A DNA stretch of 64,000 bases from Henckelia pumila (GCF_033568475.1 NC_133121.1:2542001-2606000); one strand, 5' to 3'; positions 1 through 12,769 are shown, counted from the first letter of the stretch. Notes: generated from the letters alone by a model not told the origin. Program-made: numbers and translations.

Positions 1-1328
1 TTTCTTGAAAGTGCATGTAAACTCAAAAGGAGGGGACCAAATTTTAGTTGATACTTGGAGGGAGTGGCTTTTTTTTTTCTTTTTTTTTTTTCCTTTCTTT
101 CTCTGTCACTAACAGCTTTACAGCTGTAAAAATAAAACTAAAAACCAAAAAGGGTCAAAATTCTTTGAAGGGCTTTTACTTTCTACCATGTAGATATATA
201 TAATAAACTCATGCCCTTTTTGATAAAAAAATTGATGTTTAGTAAATATTATTTACCAATTTGATTTTACAATATATAGTGAAACATAATTAAAAATAAT
301 AACGTACTTTTGTGATAGTATATAATTCGTTATGAGATCGAATTTGTTTTATCTCACTCAAGTTGAAATTTTTGTTTCGAGTTCGAGTTCGAGTTCTAAT
401 ATTTGAAATTCTAGGAAACAAAGTAATATTGGACAACATTTATAGTATAAAATTTACATTTCATTCCATTACAACTTTAGAAAGTTGAATTAAGATGTGA
501 TATTTAATTTTATTTCATCGATTGATACCAGGGACAAAAAAGGGATTATTCAGCTTCGATTGTATGTGATATGTATATGTGGTATTTGAAAGAAGAGGGA
601 AAATTAATAAAGTAGACAAATGACAACTTTCACAAAATCAAAGATTTTTGTCTCCCAATTCGAAATCCGTCACCTTCAAACTTTCCATTCATGGTGGAGA
701 GATCGTCCCGATTTCCCATTATCTAACTTTTGGGTTAATTTTTTAAAAAAATAAAATAAAATTGTTTCACTCTTTTATTTTGACTGTGAATTGGTGAAGT
801 TTATTTTCCTTTATTGTAAATTATTGATAATCTACATAAGACAAATATATATTTCGATATTTTATAATCATGAAATTAAAAAATGAATTATTATTTATAT
901 GTTATGTAAAGAAATATTCTTTAATGAGCAGCGAAAATACACTTTCATGTTATTATTGTTATGTATAAGATTATGATAAAAAGTTAGTAATGATCAATTA
1001 ATTATCTTTTTTACCTTTCACAGTGGATTCATATTTAGTACTATTGCTTGATTGGGTTGTAAATGAGCAATCAATTTTCCTTAGCTCGACAAGAAACATG
1101 AAACATATAATCAATGGCTGTTGGATTCTTATTAAAACAAACAAGCATTAAATGAATTCACAAGAAAATTCTGCTCTTCCATACCAGACAGAATGGAATT
1201 AATATTTTTTCAAAAAAAAAAACATCCAATTGGATTTTTTTTTACCCAAATAAGTCAACAAAACACCTCTTCAACCAAATACATACATTAAAGATTAATT
1301 TTTTTCACGTTGAACAATGCATTGCATC
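1..1328. other. AT-rich intergenic DNA, no gene seen
   Basis: There is no coding frame with recognisable protein similarity on either strand. The stretch is AT-rich with homopolymer T runs (for example near 67-94). It lies downstream of the cyclin gene, whose 3' end faces this side. Confidence 0.6.
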
Positions 1329-1678
1329 CAAGATTCTAAAAAGCGTGATGCACGTCAAAGCGTGGAGGTCAAGTTTCAAGCTTTTCAAGCTTAAGCGATC
1401 TTAGAACGAGCTTAAGCGTGAAAAAACGTTTTTAATTTTTACTATAATTTTAATTATTTTAAGACAAACATTAAATAAAATGTTAGATTAACCATAAATA
1501 TATGATTTAATAGATAATTCAACTTCCAAACTATAAATATACATATTTATAAAAATGTTTTTATTTTAAAAAAACAAATGAAATCTTTCATTCTAAAAAG
1601 CGGCCGTTTAATCGAGTTTAAGCGTATTAAAACTTAAGCGAGATTAAGCGTCGCTTAAAAAAGCTTTTTAGAACATTG
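1329..1678. mobile_element. hAT-like MITE, about 350 bp
   Basis: The ends are inverted: TTCTAAAAAGC on the left and GCTTTTTAGAA on the right, with AAGCG/CGCTT motifs repeated inward from both ends. The flanks ATTGCATC (1321-1328) and ATTGTGTC (1679-1686) look like a decayed 8-bp target-site duplication (6 of 8 match), which fits the hAT superfamily. It has no coding capacity. The family assignment is inferred from duplication length only. Confidence 0.55.
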
Positions 1679-2407
1679 ATTGTGTCACATGAATAACAAC
1701 GCGACCCCCGAACCGAACTTACCCTACAAATTATTTCATGCTCTGCTTCCAGCAAATTTTTACCAAGATTTTAAACAGAATAAGCAAGCATCCACATCAG
1801 GAAATTCATAATATGCACTTGTTCCAAAAAAATAGTTGTAGTTTTCATTATTCTCATGTGTCGACAGCACAGTAAATGAAAACAGAATGTTGAGCGGGAA
1901 ATTAAACAACTTGCATGATGCACCTTCACCACAAGACTCGTGTTACACACGCTTCAAAATGGATCAAGAATCCATAATCAATGAGGTTTTGGACACAAAA
2001 ATGACTTTAAAAAGAAGACAATATTTAATTAAAAGTTGCTTTTTTAAGAATTAAAGCAGTACAACATGTGGCTTGCATGCTACATTGCGAACGTCTAGTG
2101 ACATGCAGCTGCCTCGATACAACAGCAATTATATCTTACAACTCCTATTACATGGATTTGGAAACAGGGTCCAGAAATCTTGAATGCTTTGCTTCACATT
2201 CTTTTTATCTTCTTTTTTCTGTGAGTCTTTAATTCGAGTACTTACCAACTCCCTTTGATCTTTACTTTAGTTTTGGCAGAGATTTTGGGAAGAACAAGGC
2301 AGTTTAAATTTACTCAGGCATCCAGATAATGTAATACTAGGAACAGGTTATAATAATAATGATAATATGTAAATATATGGACATTCTTGGAAACACAGAT
2401 TAGAGAT
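1679..2407. other. Intergenic / cyclin 3' flank
   Basis: This is the downstream flank of the cyclin gene and probably holds its 3' UTR in the last few hundred bases. No other gene or repeat boundary is visible. Confidence 0.5.
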
Positions 2408-4146
2408 TTAATGAGGGCTTCCAACAGCATCCACAAAAACTCTGTTCAATTTCATTTGCCGTTCTTGAGCTCTGCTTTTCTTGAAAATGGGATGATTGCT
2501 TGCAGGAGAAATGAATGATGATGCTGCAGCTGACAATGAATTGTCATTTGGGCTACTTGGGATGAAAAATGAATCCATTGCACCACCTGGGCTGCTTGAG
2601 ATGTGGCAAAACTTGCGCTTTTGTGTCATGTTTTTGCCATTTAAACCACTGCTGCAAAGTGTTTGTTGAATGGCCTCATAACATTCATCCACTTCCTCCT
2701 GATGAAATGAGAAGAAAATATATATATATATATATATATTTTTAATCTGCAGGAAATATTTATGACATGCACTATACTCTGTAGACCATGGTTTGACCGA
2801 CAGTGAAAATTTGGATATAAATGGGAGTAACAAGTGTAGCTGGCAAAAAGATGGGACTAGATTATTGCGCATGGAAAGAAAAATTTTTTTTGATGATTGA
2901 ATATCTAGGCTTTTACTGAGGTTATGCTCCAAATACATCATTCCATATTCAATGAGAGATATTAATACTATACCCGATAGAAGGAAAGAAAAAAAAAGCT
3001 GGTGGTAATGGATAGAGTCTGAGGAATTTTGCTATTTGCAAATTGCAATAATGTGTAGCTTTTTTCAAGCCTTTAATGCAATAAAATATGGAAACAGAGC
3101 ATTTCATCAAATTGAGAGATGTCACCATGACTGTTCTTGAGAACCATACCTTGTTGATTTTGAGGACTTTAAGGAGCTGGTTTTTGTAGCCAACGGCATT
3201 GCATTGCCCAACTTGATGAATAACATGAATCATGGTGGCAGTAGCCAAAACAGACGGCAGATAATGTAGGAATCTTGAATCTTAGAGGAAACAAAACCAG
3301 AAGACATGGAATCAGAACCAGAGTTTTGTTTTGTCATAAAAATCGGATCTTTATCAAATTGGAACGAATCATTGCAATCCATACCGGAGATGACAGAGAG
3401 GAGTATATTTTCACAGAGCCTGAGGAATTCCCAGTGGATGTATCTCTTCAAACCAAGCCTCCTCACAATGTGATCAAGAAATGAAAGTGGGGTCACGGGA
3501 TTCATCCTCCATTCGAGAGATGAAAGCACCAAAATCTCCATTCTTTGAATGGTCTTCGCCTCGAACACGTACTTGGTACACTCCACCTATTTCCCAAGAA
3601 CACCAAAGCATGTACATGTTCTCGATTTCAGAAAAGAAACAATCTTACAAAATGTGATGTCAAAAAATGTTATGTAATGCTACGTACTTGAAGGTCTACA
3701 AGAAGAGGGACACGAGTTTCTTCAACTTTAGCAGCCAAAGAGAGGCAAGTAACAGCTGCAAGCTGGATCATCCATGGCTTATCTCTCATCAAACTCAGAC
3801 CAGAAAGAAACCTGTCCAGATAATTGACTGCAAGAACAGCAGTCATGGCTGAAAACCCAAAAAAAGAATTGGTCCTCAGAAGCCATTCCACTGCCTCTTT
3901 TCTAGCCAGAGAAAGCGAAAAGCCGGCAGTGTTGGATTTGATACAAGTTTCTTTCTCTTTACAGAAAAGGGATTGGAGCTCCTCATCATCCCAAAACAAA
4001 TCTTGCTCCAACACCAATGTGGAACAAAGGGAACCATTTTCTCCACTGAAACAGTAGTTGTTAGATGTAATTTCGCTCCCTTCTCCTTCATCACAATAAA
4101 GGGTAGTATCAAAGAAAGAATCTTGTGCATTTTCATTTGTAGACAT
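2408..4146 (-). CDS. CYCD3: D3-type cyclin (four exons)
   Basis: This encodes a D-type cyclin, the regulatory partner of CDKA that drives G1/S entry by phosphorylating retinoblastoma-related protein in the nucleus. Exons on the minus strand are 4146-3688, 3586-3385, 3280-3150 and 2698-2408. The phases join cleanly into 360 codons, the usual D3 length. The Rb-binding LxCxE motif is present as LYCDE at residues 16-20. The cyclin box follows, with VNYLDRFLS and LAAKVEET in exon 1 and WRMNPVTPLSFLDHI in exon 2. The cyclin C-terminal fold continues in exon 3 (LPSVLATATM). The last exon encodes a Ser/Pro-rich tail typical of unstable D cyclins. The ATG at 4146 was chosen because LYCDE then lies at the expected N-terminal distance; an in-frame ATG at 4368 exists but gives an atypical leader. 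Splice sites are all GT-AG. The D3 subclass rests on overall resemblance. Confidence 0.93.
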
Positions 4147-4617
4147 TTCTTGTGAGAAGAAGGGGGTCTCTGTTTTCTTGTGCTCATTATGGTGGAAAAG
4201 AAGAGGAAAGTAAAGTAGAAGGCATTTTGTAAATTTGAATGAGAAATGGGATTGGGCTCTCCAAAGTAGAGGGGATAGAGGGGGGGTAGATTTTATCAGA
4301 GTGTGTGTCACGCTTGTCCTTTGTTTATTCATAAACATGGTAATGCTTGCTCTCCTACTGCCACTCATTCATTCGAGAATTTGCCTACTTTTCTTTTCTT
4401 TTCTTTCTTTGCTCTAAATCTCTGACTTAAGACTCTTGACTTCACCACAATTCAGAACCGTCGATTCGACACCCCTATCATTTATTTACCCTTTGATTCA
4501 ATTGGGATTTTAAAGAAAATCATATATGTATACACATTTGCATTGTGTGTAACTTTCATTATATTACATTACATGTAGCATAACTCGATTTTAAAACTAT
4601 ATATAATGGGATGATTC
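4147..4617. other. Cyclin upstream flank
   Basis: This is the 5' flank of the cyclin gene and should hold its promoter and 5' UTR. The minus-strand 5' UTR is pyrimidine- and A-rich. No confident TATA box or named motif was assigned. Confidence 0.4.
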
Positions 4618-4815
4618 TGTTAGTTCGATGGAATCCGGATATCTCCACAATGGTATGATATTGTTCACTTTGGGCACAAGCGGCAAGCCCTCATGGTTTT
4701 ATTTTTGGGAACCCACTCAAAAGGCCTCATACCAATGAAGATATCATTTCATATATTAATCCATCATCTTTCTTTTAATTTTTCAATGTGGGACTTTGGT
4801 TGACAATTCCTAACA
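4618..4815 (-). repeat. 198-bp LTR (3' LTR of the TRIM)
   Basis: It begins TGTTAGTTCG and ends ATTCCTAACA on the plus strand. It is a direct repeat of 5053-5250 and sits beside the purine-rich tract on its inner side. Confidence 0.85.
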
Positions 4816-5052
4816 ATCCTCCCCTCAAACGAAGTCCCACCAGGCCTCCCCTCAATCCGTCTCTCCAATCGAGCCTACTTACCTTCAATGCATTGCAGCA
4901 CACGCCTTACATGAATTACCGGGAGCGTCCCTCGAGACCTTTTTTAACGGATCTTAATCGGGGACCTCAAACTTCTTCTCCTTGAGTTTTCGAGGATTCT
5001 ACCCACATTGGCTCGATCAGATAATGACTTTGTTCCCACAGACGGCGCCATT

Positions 5053-5250
5053 TGTTAGTTCGATGGAATCCGAATATCTCCACAATGGTATGATATTGTC
5101 CACTTTGAGCACAAGCGGCAAGCCCTCATGGTTTTATTTTTGGGAACCCACCCAAAAGGCCTAATACCAATGGAGATATCATTCCATATATTAATCCATG
5201 ATCTTTCTTTTAATTTTTCAATGTGGGACTTTGGTTGACAATTCCTAACA
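5053..5250 (-). repeat. 198-bp LTR (5' LTR of the TRIM)
   Basis: This is a direct repeat of 4618-4815 with the same termini. Its inner side (minus strand) runs straight into a TGGCGCCGTCTGTGGGAAC primer-binding-like site, which sets the element's orientation. Confidence 0.85.
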
Positions 5251-5277
5251 ATCTTTGTTCCCACAGACGGCGCCATT

Positions 5278-5795
5278 TGTTAGGAATCAATCCGAAATTT
5301 GATTATCGATAATTCACCACGCAAACAAACTTACAGATAAGAACAATAATCAATCCCAGAACAGATGGAAGCTGGCCGCAACGATAAGAACAGAAAATAA
5401 AATTCTTCAGAATATATTGAGAGAAGAAAAGAGAGATTTCGGAGGGGAAACAAAGCGAAGATTGTGACGGGAAGAATTCAAGGCTTTAACTCTTGAATTG
5501 AGTCTGTATCTAGCTTTGAGAGTTTTTCGTTGCCCATCTCTGTAATAAGCTCTGTTCTTGAGCTTGGATTGTTCTGTTGGTGATTAATAAAAGTGTGTGT
5601 TGCTTTCTCGTGGATGTAGGCATATTCTTTGCCGAACCACGTAAATACTTGCTTCGTTTATTTGCTTTCGCGTGAATTGGGTGATTGATCTGTGTGCGTT
5701 GGATTCATCTGTTCTGGGATTGATTATTGTTCTTATCTGTAAGTTTGTTTGCGTGGTGAATTATCGATAACCAAATTTCGGATTGATTCCTAACA
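5278..5795. repeat. 518-bp LTR-like block with long inverted ends
   Basis: It starts TGTTAGGAATCAATCC and ends with the exact inverse. The inverted arms extend about 88 bp (5278-5365 against 5708-5795) with about one mismatch. The middle resembles a plant LTR. It shares its outer target-site duplication with the adjoining TRIM and does not have its own. Confidence 0.75.
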
Positions 5796-7517
5796 GATTC
5801 TATGCTAGAGTATTTTTCCTACGAGATGATGAGACAACATCTAGCTTAAAAACAAATGTCTAGCGTTTGTTACAATTGATGAAAATGAGATTAGTAGTCA
5901 AGACTTTTTATTCAACTAAATTTCACCTCATGGCTCGTTATGTCATTTCATACGGGTTGGATGAGACACTATACCTAGCCCATGTATGAGAGCACGATTG
6001 ACTTGATATTGGTGGAATTTTAGGACTATAACTATGTTGTTTACAATTGTTTGCAATTGACACGAGCATGTAGGATATTATATAATAGTAAACATAATAA
6101 TACAATAAAATTAATATCATACAAAACAACCTATTATTCATTTTTATATATTTTATATATTACTTTCATCCGTATCTTTTTGTATTTTTATCACATTGTA
6201 AACGTCTTTCATTCATCGTATCCATAACACCATCATACGGTATCTGAAAAAATTTAACTTAACATACCTGTCAGCTCCTTTAATCAGTTTACATTTTTTA
6301 AACAAAAAAATATTTAATAATTCATGCAATTGTGTGATATGGATTACAAGTATTACGACAAATAATGGAAACGAGTCGAGACATGGAGATAGGAAAACCA
6401 TCAAGTTTCTTAAATGTGATTGATCAAATGATATAAAAATTATAGCATCTAAAAATATTGCGGAAATCGACAAACTGAATGTGAGAATGTCTAATATGGG
6501 ACACTCAAACATCACCTTTATTTTTCTTTAGAAAAAAAATGCACTTGATAAATATAAAATCAAATCCAGTCCTAAAAGCACCAACAAATTCATCCAATCT
6601 TGCAAATAGCTATGAAGACAAAATCCAAAACCAAGCAGACAACGATTGAACAAATTCATAATTCCATTTTCATTTTATTCGAATTCGAAATGTAATGCTT
6701 CATTTATAGAATTTTTAACCTTTTAATTAAAGTTTAGTTGGTTTTTTCGAAACGACAATGATAAACATCTTCGTCTAATTTATCATATTTTTACAATAAT
6801 TCATGTTCTCATGAATTGTAAACAGAATTATTGATGGAAGAAATAATTGACACTGATAGCATAAAGCTAAAAACATCATGACTATTTACAGTATTGTTAT
6901 CAAACGTTTGGTTTCAATATACATTCACGGTTTCGATTATTTTCGAATTATAGTAAAGCTCAAGTAAAATGCGAAGTAATGCAAATATGTTAATCTTATT
7001 CTTCGCGTTAAATGATGTCTAATATACACTATTTGTATGTGTAACAACCATTTTCATGTTGTAAGAAAAGTTTTGAAATGGGATAGGTATGTTATCGAAA
7101 AAGTAAAAAATTATAGTATGTTTTATCGATTATCTATGATTAGACACAATATTTGTCAGCAACAAAAGATAGTGTACCAAAATATATGGAAAAAATATCG
7201 ATAACTGCTCATTTGATATCAAAATCTCAAATTTGAGATGAGAAATCGAGTTTGACACTCAATTATAATAATCTATCCCAAACTCAAAATATATAATGTA
7301 ACCACACACACCAATCAGGGTCCCCCGGAGCTACCTCATATGGAAATGCGCCATTGCTCCAATTTTCACAAAAATGGTATTGCAAAATAACCAACCAAAA
7401 AAAAAAGTTGCAGTCAATTTTATTTTATTTTTTATAAAAATTGATCCTAATTATATTATCAATAATTTTGAAATCAATATATTTAGTTGTACTAGATTGT
7501 TCAAAGAATAAAAATAA
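5796..7517. other. AT-rich intergenic DNA, no gene seen
   Basis: No supported gene on either strand. A few short open frames have low-complexity products without domain signatures. Confidence 0.55.
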
Positions 7518-7830
7518 GGAAAAATTATTTTTTTGGTCCTGTATGTTTATCACTTTGCTATTTCAGTCCTTTATATTTTCAGATTTCAGTTTTAGTCCGC
7601 TATCTTTATTGTTTTGGCAATTTTAGTCCTTTTTCCAACGTGGCGCTGATGTGGTACAAATTCAGTGCTGATGTGGAGCTGACGTGTACAGTGCCACGTA
7701 AGCATTTTTGAATAAAAAGGACCAAAATTGCCAAAAATAAGAACATGCAGGACTAAAACTGAAATGTGAAAACATAGAGGACCAAAATCACAAAGTGACC
7801 AACATATAGGACTAAATTTGCAATTTTCCC
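7518..7830. mobile_element. Mutator-like MITE, copy 1 (313 bp)
   Basis: A perfect 9-bp duplication TAAAAATAA lies at 7509-7517 and 7831-7839. The ends are inverted (GGAAAAATT and AATTTTCCC), and the arms carry repeated GGTCC/GGACC-AAAATTGC motifs that fold back on each other. The 9-bp duplication points to a Mutator-type insertion. The same family recurs at 22066-22381 in the opposite orientation. Non-coding. Confidence 0.85.
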
Positions 7831-8365
7831 TAAAAATAAACTTGCAACTTACTTCTGTACCAAAAAAAATGTTTGCTACGTAAAACCAACATTCTGGTTC
7901 TATTACTCAAGGACAATTATCGAATTACAACATTAAAACAACAAATATTTTTATTAATAGGAAATACATTAAAACCTTTTTTATAAACAAATTAACGAAA
8001 TAAAAAAACAAAACAAGAGTAAATTTGCTTTAAATCTCCAAACCTAAACATAACTTTACATTTAGTCTCGAAAAAAATATATATTTGAGCTCTCTGATCC
8101 ATAGCAAAATGTTTCAGCACTAGCAAAATGTTTCAGCACTACCTGGGCCCACATGTTTTTTCTCGAATGAAATTCGGTACAAAACATTGAAAATATAGTA
8201 CTGATATATGATATTTGAACATAAATTATTTCAAATTTAGTACAAGTATACGTTTTTTGAGTACTCAAATATGTATATAAGTGTTAATATTAATTTCATA
8301 TTTGTTTTTTTTAATTAAACAACGGTACAAAATATTGAAAATATGGTATTAATATAAGATATTTG

Positions 8366-11244
8366 TGAAACATATAGACCTTCTTAAAACTTAAATGCAG
8401 AATTTTTTTTAAATAAAAACAATACATATATATATGCCCATACATATAGGTATAAAATTTAGAAATAATACTAACAAATAAATTCTTTTAATAATAACTT
8501 AAATAAATAAAAATCTTGAAACACACAATATTAATAAAAATCCGTAACCCAAAAATTCAAACTCATGCATGCGAAAATAAACATAAATAAAACTTTGAAA
8601 TATGTTTTAAAAACCCTAATAAAGTATCTCAAAATAATAATAACTCTTCCATGCGACGGTCACGGGGCCACTGCCATGCTTGCTCATACATCCTCGTCAC
8701 CGGTAGGAGCTACAAATGAATTATCGTACTCACCTGCACCATATAAGCATAGTGAGCCTAGGGGCTCAACATGTCTAAACCTTTGTAACAAGGGTTAAAA
8801 TAATGCATCACATAATCATACTAATACATATAATCATCATGAATATGCATGCATGCTCGTAAAATAATGCACCATGAATTCTTGTCAGCCATAATTATGA
8901 TTATCATACATACATCATAACTAATCATACATAGCATAATTTGAGCATGTCATAATCATAAAAACTGTGTAGGTCATATCCATGAGTGTGGCTCGTAATC
9001 ATGAGCGATTGATCAGTCTAAGAACCATCGTACGTGGCGATGGATAAATCCACCTCTATGCTGGTAGTAAACTACCTCTGTGCCAGTGATAAAACTACTT
9101 CTATGCCGGTAGTAGAACTACCTCTGTGCCGGTGGTAAACCACCTCTGTGCTGCCACATCACTTCAATTTTCATAAAAATATTTTTCATGTTCAATTCTT
9201 AATCATAAACACATCATAAAATATTTCATGTATGCATGCACTTAAAATATGTTCGTAATATATATTTAATTAATTTTAATAATAAATATACTTATACTTA
9301 AAATAAACTTCATGCATAAAAAGAATCAAATATATATTCCGGACTTAGTTAATTTTTATGGGTTGGTCAGACTGCTGGTCCCTTAGACTTAAACCCATAA
9401 ATTCTAAGACTGACCCAATAATTCAACTTAAGCCCATTAACTTACATTTAAGCCCAAATAATTTATTCAATCCCAATATGACATACATGGCCCAATAACA
9501 AAACTCAAGCCCACTAAATACTTAGTCTTGCCCAATGGCCCAAAAACCTAAAGACTGGCCCAATAATTTCAATGGGCCCCAAGGCTCATAAAAATTAATA
9601 GACTCACTTAAATAATTACTAAAGTCCAATAACTTAATTCACATGTGGCCCAATTAATTAATTGAACTAGCCTTGGCCCATTTACATCCCAACTTAATAA
9701 TTAACTTAAAAATAAAAATACTCGAGCCCAACTAATACAACCCAGACCCGGACCCGGACCCGAATAACATGACCCATGACCCAACGGACCTGACCCGTAC
9801 CCAAAACACCAAGCCCGGCCCGCCTAAAGCCTAGACACAACCTTAGCCTTTCTTTCCTTAATCCTAACTCACGGCATCCCTGAGCGACTTTGGAAAAACT
9901 GACCGTGCCGCCTACTCTCGCAACCTTTGGCCGTGAAACCACTGCCCATACTTAGCCAATATCCAGAAGGTTCTAACACAACAAATTTTACCTCAAACGG
10001 AGCTCTGTAGAAGGAGAAGGAACCAAAAAAATCTACCCCTTGTTTCTGCTCACGCGCAGAACGCAACCAAAAACTTCAGGCCGTTCGACCGCCCATCTCC
10101 GGCAACCACTGGCCAGAGCACCACCTTTAATATCTTCCCCAAGGTCTTGGGGTTCTAATCCCACTGGAATCAACCAAAAAAATGCCCTGTGAACCGAGAA
10201 CGAGCCAATCTCCCAACGATGCGCAATCTGCGCGATCTGCTGCACCCAACTTCTTTGGCTTCGGTTCCGGCCCTTCTTGGCACAAACCCCCCACCTCACC
10301 CGATCCTACAGAACCTAGGACACGATCCTAACCACAGCCAACAGCCTGGACCCGAGCCACATGAGAAAAACGTGATCAAACCTTGAAGAAAATAAGAAAA
10401 CTCATGCACGTGAAGGAGTCTATGAGATTTTTCAAAAGAAGTTCAGTAAATATCATGTCAAATTCATATAGTCTGATGAAAACGTGAGTAGTAGCTTATA
10501 TGGTGGTAAAAAAAAGGAATTAAACATGTCTTGTTAATTATAACGAATATTTATGCATATACGAGGCTTCGGGACGACGAACGGGCCAAGAACTTGAATA
10601 ATCCTTGAAGAACTCGACTAAGGAGGCTGTTATCTGCTGAAAAACGTGAGGGAGGAGGTGGAGGAGATGGGGTTGGCGGCTGATGGGGTTTGAGCGTACG
10701 GTAGTGAGAGATTTTGGGTGTAATTTTGGGTAGATTAGGATAATAACTAATATAATTTATTTAAAAAGATAATATACCATAAATTTAAAATTTTAAACTC
10801 TTAAAATGCCTACCAATTTGATAAATAGACCAAAATCCCGAAATAATAAATAGCCTATTTTTAAAAATTAATAAAAGTCATTAAAATGACTTATTTTGGC
10901 TAAAAATCAATCCTTAAATAAATATATAATTAAATACTAAAATTTTCTTTACAAACTACCATAAAATATTATTTTTTTAAGGCTCATAAAATCTCATAAA
11001 ATATTTTTGGCTCAAAAGTTGATATCTCATCCGTCCACGGTCCCGTCTACGCGATCAAATCACTAAAATTCTCAAAAATTTAGAAATTCTAAAATTACGG
11101 GTTAAATGCTAAAATAAATTTAAATCATGCATATAATTCACATAATAACACATAAATGTCATTTAACCCAAATATAAATTTTTAAATAATTATTTTCCCT
11201 AATTATGCATGCAAATTTACGTATTAAAATTTTCGGGTGTTACA
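8366..11244 (-). mobile_element. Solo LTR, probably Ty3/gypsy type (2.88 kb)
   Basis: A perfect 5-bp duplication ATTTG lies at 8361-8365 and 11245-11249. On the minus strand the block starts TGTAACACCCG and ends TTTCA, the TG...CA pattern of an LTR. No primer-binding site, polypurine tract or pol-like coding sequence is inside, so it reads as a solo LTR left by LTR-LTR recombination. It holds a GC-rich part (about 9700-10380) and a short tandem array at 9048-9153. The gypsy assignment rests on the TGTAACACCCG start and on length. Confidence 0.7.
9048..9153. repeat. Tandem minisatellite inside the solo LTR
   Basis: About five imperfect units of roughly 23 bp are built on ACCTCTGTGCCGGTGGTAAA. 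It lies wholly inside the LTR. Confidence 0.75.
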
Positions 11245-11600
11245 ATTTGAGTATCAATGTTTTTAGATCTGTTACTAATATATGATTATTGAGTATTCAA
11301 ATATCCGTTGTAAGAGTTGATATAAATAATGTTGCTCAAATTTTGCACCTAAAATTTTATCTTTTGTATCAGATTTAAACTAGTTACTACTCAAATATTA
11401 TATATTACTACCATATTTTCAATGTTTTGTATCGATTTTTACCGGTAAAAAAACATGTGGGCCAAGGGAGTGCAAAAATATTTTTGTGTGGATCAAGAAG
11501 TTCAAAAAAAAAATTATCTGAAAGAGACTGAATGCAAAAATATGTTATGGTTTGTGGATTTAAAGAAAACTTATCCGCAAAACAAACGAATTTAGATAAT

Positions 11601-12769
11601 AAAAAAAGAATGTTGTTGGACTCATTTCAATATTTTTGAATAAAAATTACAAGATAGCTAATTATTTAAGGAAAATTTGTAGCTTTTACAGGCTGGATGA
11701 GAAGTACAAAAAGGATAGTCTAGCAGAAGTTGGAATTTTGAAAAGAACAAGTCTCTGCCTTTGATGGATACATATAAGAATGACAACTGATACATTAAAA
11801 TAATTTGACTTTGATTGAGTACTTAATTATGCGGTGACAATAAAATTGGCAAAGCATGAAAAACTATGTTAATTCCAAGAATTTTCAGACACATGAAAAA
11901 AAAAGGGTACTCGATCCAATAATTTAAACAAAGACGATCACATGTGTTGATTTTGTGAAATGTAATGGGTGTCTTATTATATCACATTTATGAAAAAAAT
12001 TATTTTTTGTGTCAAAAATATTAATTTTAATTTTAAATATGACTCTGATCGACTTATGGCATATACATCGGTAAAATCGTCTAATAAAAAACCTAATCCA
12101 CAAATTAAAAACATGTAAATCTTTCAAATGACACCCTAAATTTCCTCATGATCATACTGCTCAAACATATGGAATCATGAAATTCAAAAGGAGCAATGAT
12201 CATGCTCTAAAGGCTAAAAAGGGAAATGAAGATACTTATTGCAACCAATTGTACTTTACCCCTCTGTTGGAGTAAGAACAACTCAAAATAACAAGGATAG
12301 TGGAACACCGAAAGCAGCATTAATATAGTGCTGCAAATGCTTACCACATTTTCTGTTTAAGAATCATAGTTATATATAAAGTTCCTATTGCATGGTACAT
12401 ATCAATTATGTTATGTTTCTGTTTTATCAATACATGAAATATATATACACAACTTCTTCAATATTATCATATATTGTGAGACAAAAATCTAGAATGTGTG
12501 TACGTATCCACGCATGGTATGCAGAAATGTCCGGTCATTACACAAATCAGAATATCTCATTACATCCCTTTTGCTGAAATCATTATATTATTTCGGAACA
12601 AAAACATAATCTCTTAACAAAATGTCCTTCTTGAGTGACTCTTGGTATATATATATACATTAATGTAGATAGAAGTACTCAACAATAGAAAACCATACAA
12701 CACACTTGCAATTCTATTTTTTTTTACGGTTTCTTAGTTCTCGTCGAATAATAGAGTATATATATTCGA
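11601..12769. other. Intergenic, downstream of the C2 gene
   Basis: AT-rich with no supported coding frame. The last few hundred bases should hold the 3' UTR of the minus-strand C2-domain gene. Confidence 0.5.

Larger units (their letters stand above)
4618..5795 (-). mobile_element. Compound short LTR retroelement (TRIM-like) with three LTR-like blocks
   Basis: Perfect 5-bp duplications GATTC flank the whole unit (4613-4617 and 5796-5800). Read on the minus strand it contains a 518-bp LTR-like block (5795-5278), a short spacer with a primer-binding-like site TGGCGCCGTCTGTGGGAAC, a 198-bp LTR (5250-5053), the same primer-binding-like site again (5050-5032), a short non-coding internal region, a purine-rich tract (TGAGGGGAGG) and a second 198-bp LTR (4815-4618). 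Every block starts TG and ends CA. The two 198-bp LTRs differ at roughly eight sites (about 4 percent), which suggests insertion in the last few million years. No gag or pol is present, as expected for a TRIM. It looks structurally complete, with an extra LTR block. Confidence 0.8.
8000..11600. mobile_element. Diverged inverted-repeat element, interrupted by a solo LTR
   Basis: The left arm (about 8000-8290) and the reverse complement of the right arm (about 11390-11600) share diverged but clear blocks, including CCCACATGTTTTTT, TACAAAACATTGAAAATAT and ATATTTGA. With the 2.9 kb LTR at 8366-11244 removed, the arms would belong to one element of roughly 700 bp. The outer boundaries are approximate and no target-site duplication was fixed. 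Confidence 0.5.

Noticed and set aside
3670-4368. Upstream ATG at 4368 as the cyclin start
   Set aside because: It adds 74 residues unlike any D-type cyclin N-terminus. The ATG at 4146 places LxCxE where the family has it.
4618-5250. Cassandra-type TRIM (5S rRNA-bearing LTRs)
   Set aside because: The LTR length was suggestive, but I could not find the 5S box A, intermediate element or box C order in the 198-bp LTR.
9048-9153. Array-like spacing reminiscent of CRISPR
   Set aside because: The units are imperfect tandem repeats without unique spacers, within a plant LTR.
9706-10386. Several overlapping open frames in GC-rich DNA
   Set aside because: They lie inside the solo LTR, overlap each other on both strands and show no domain motifs.
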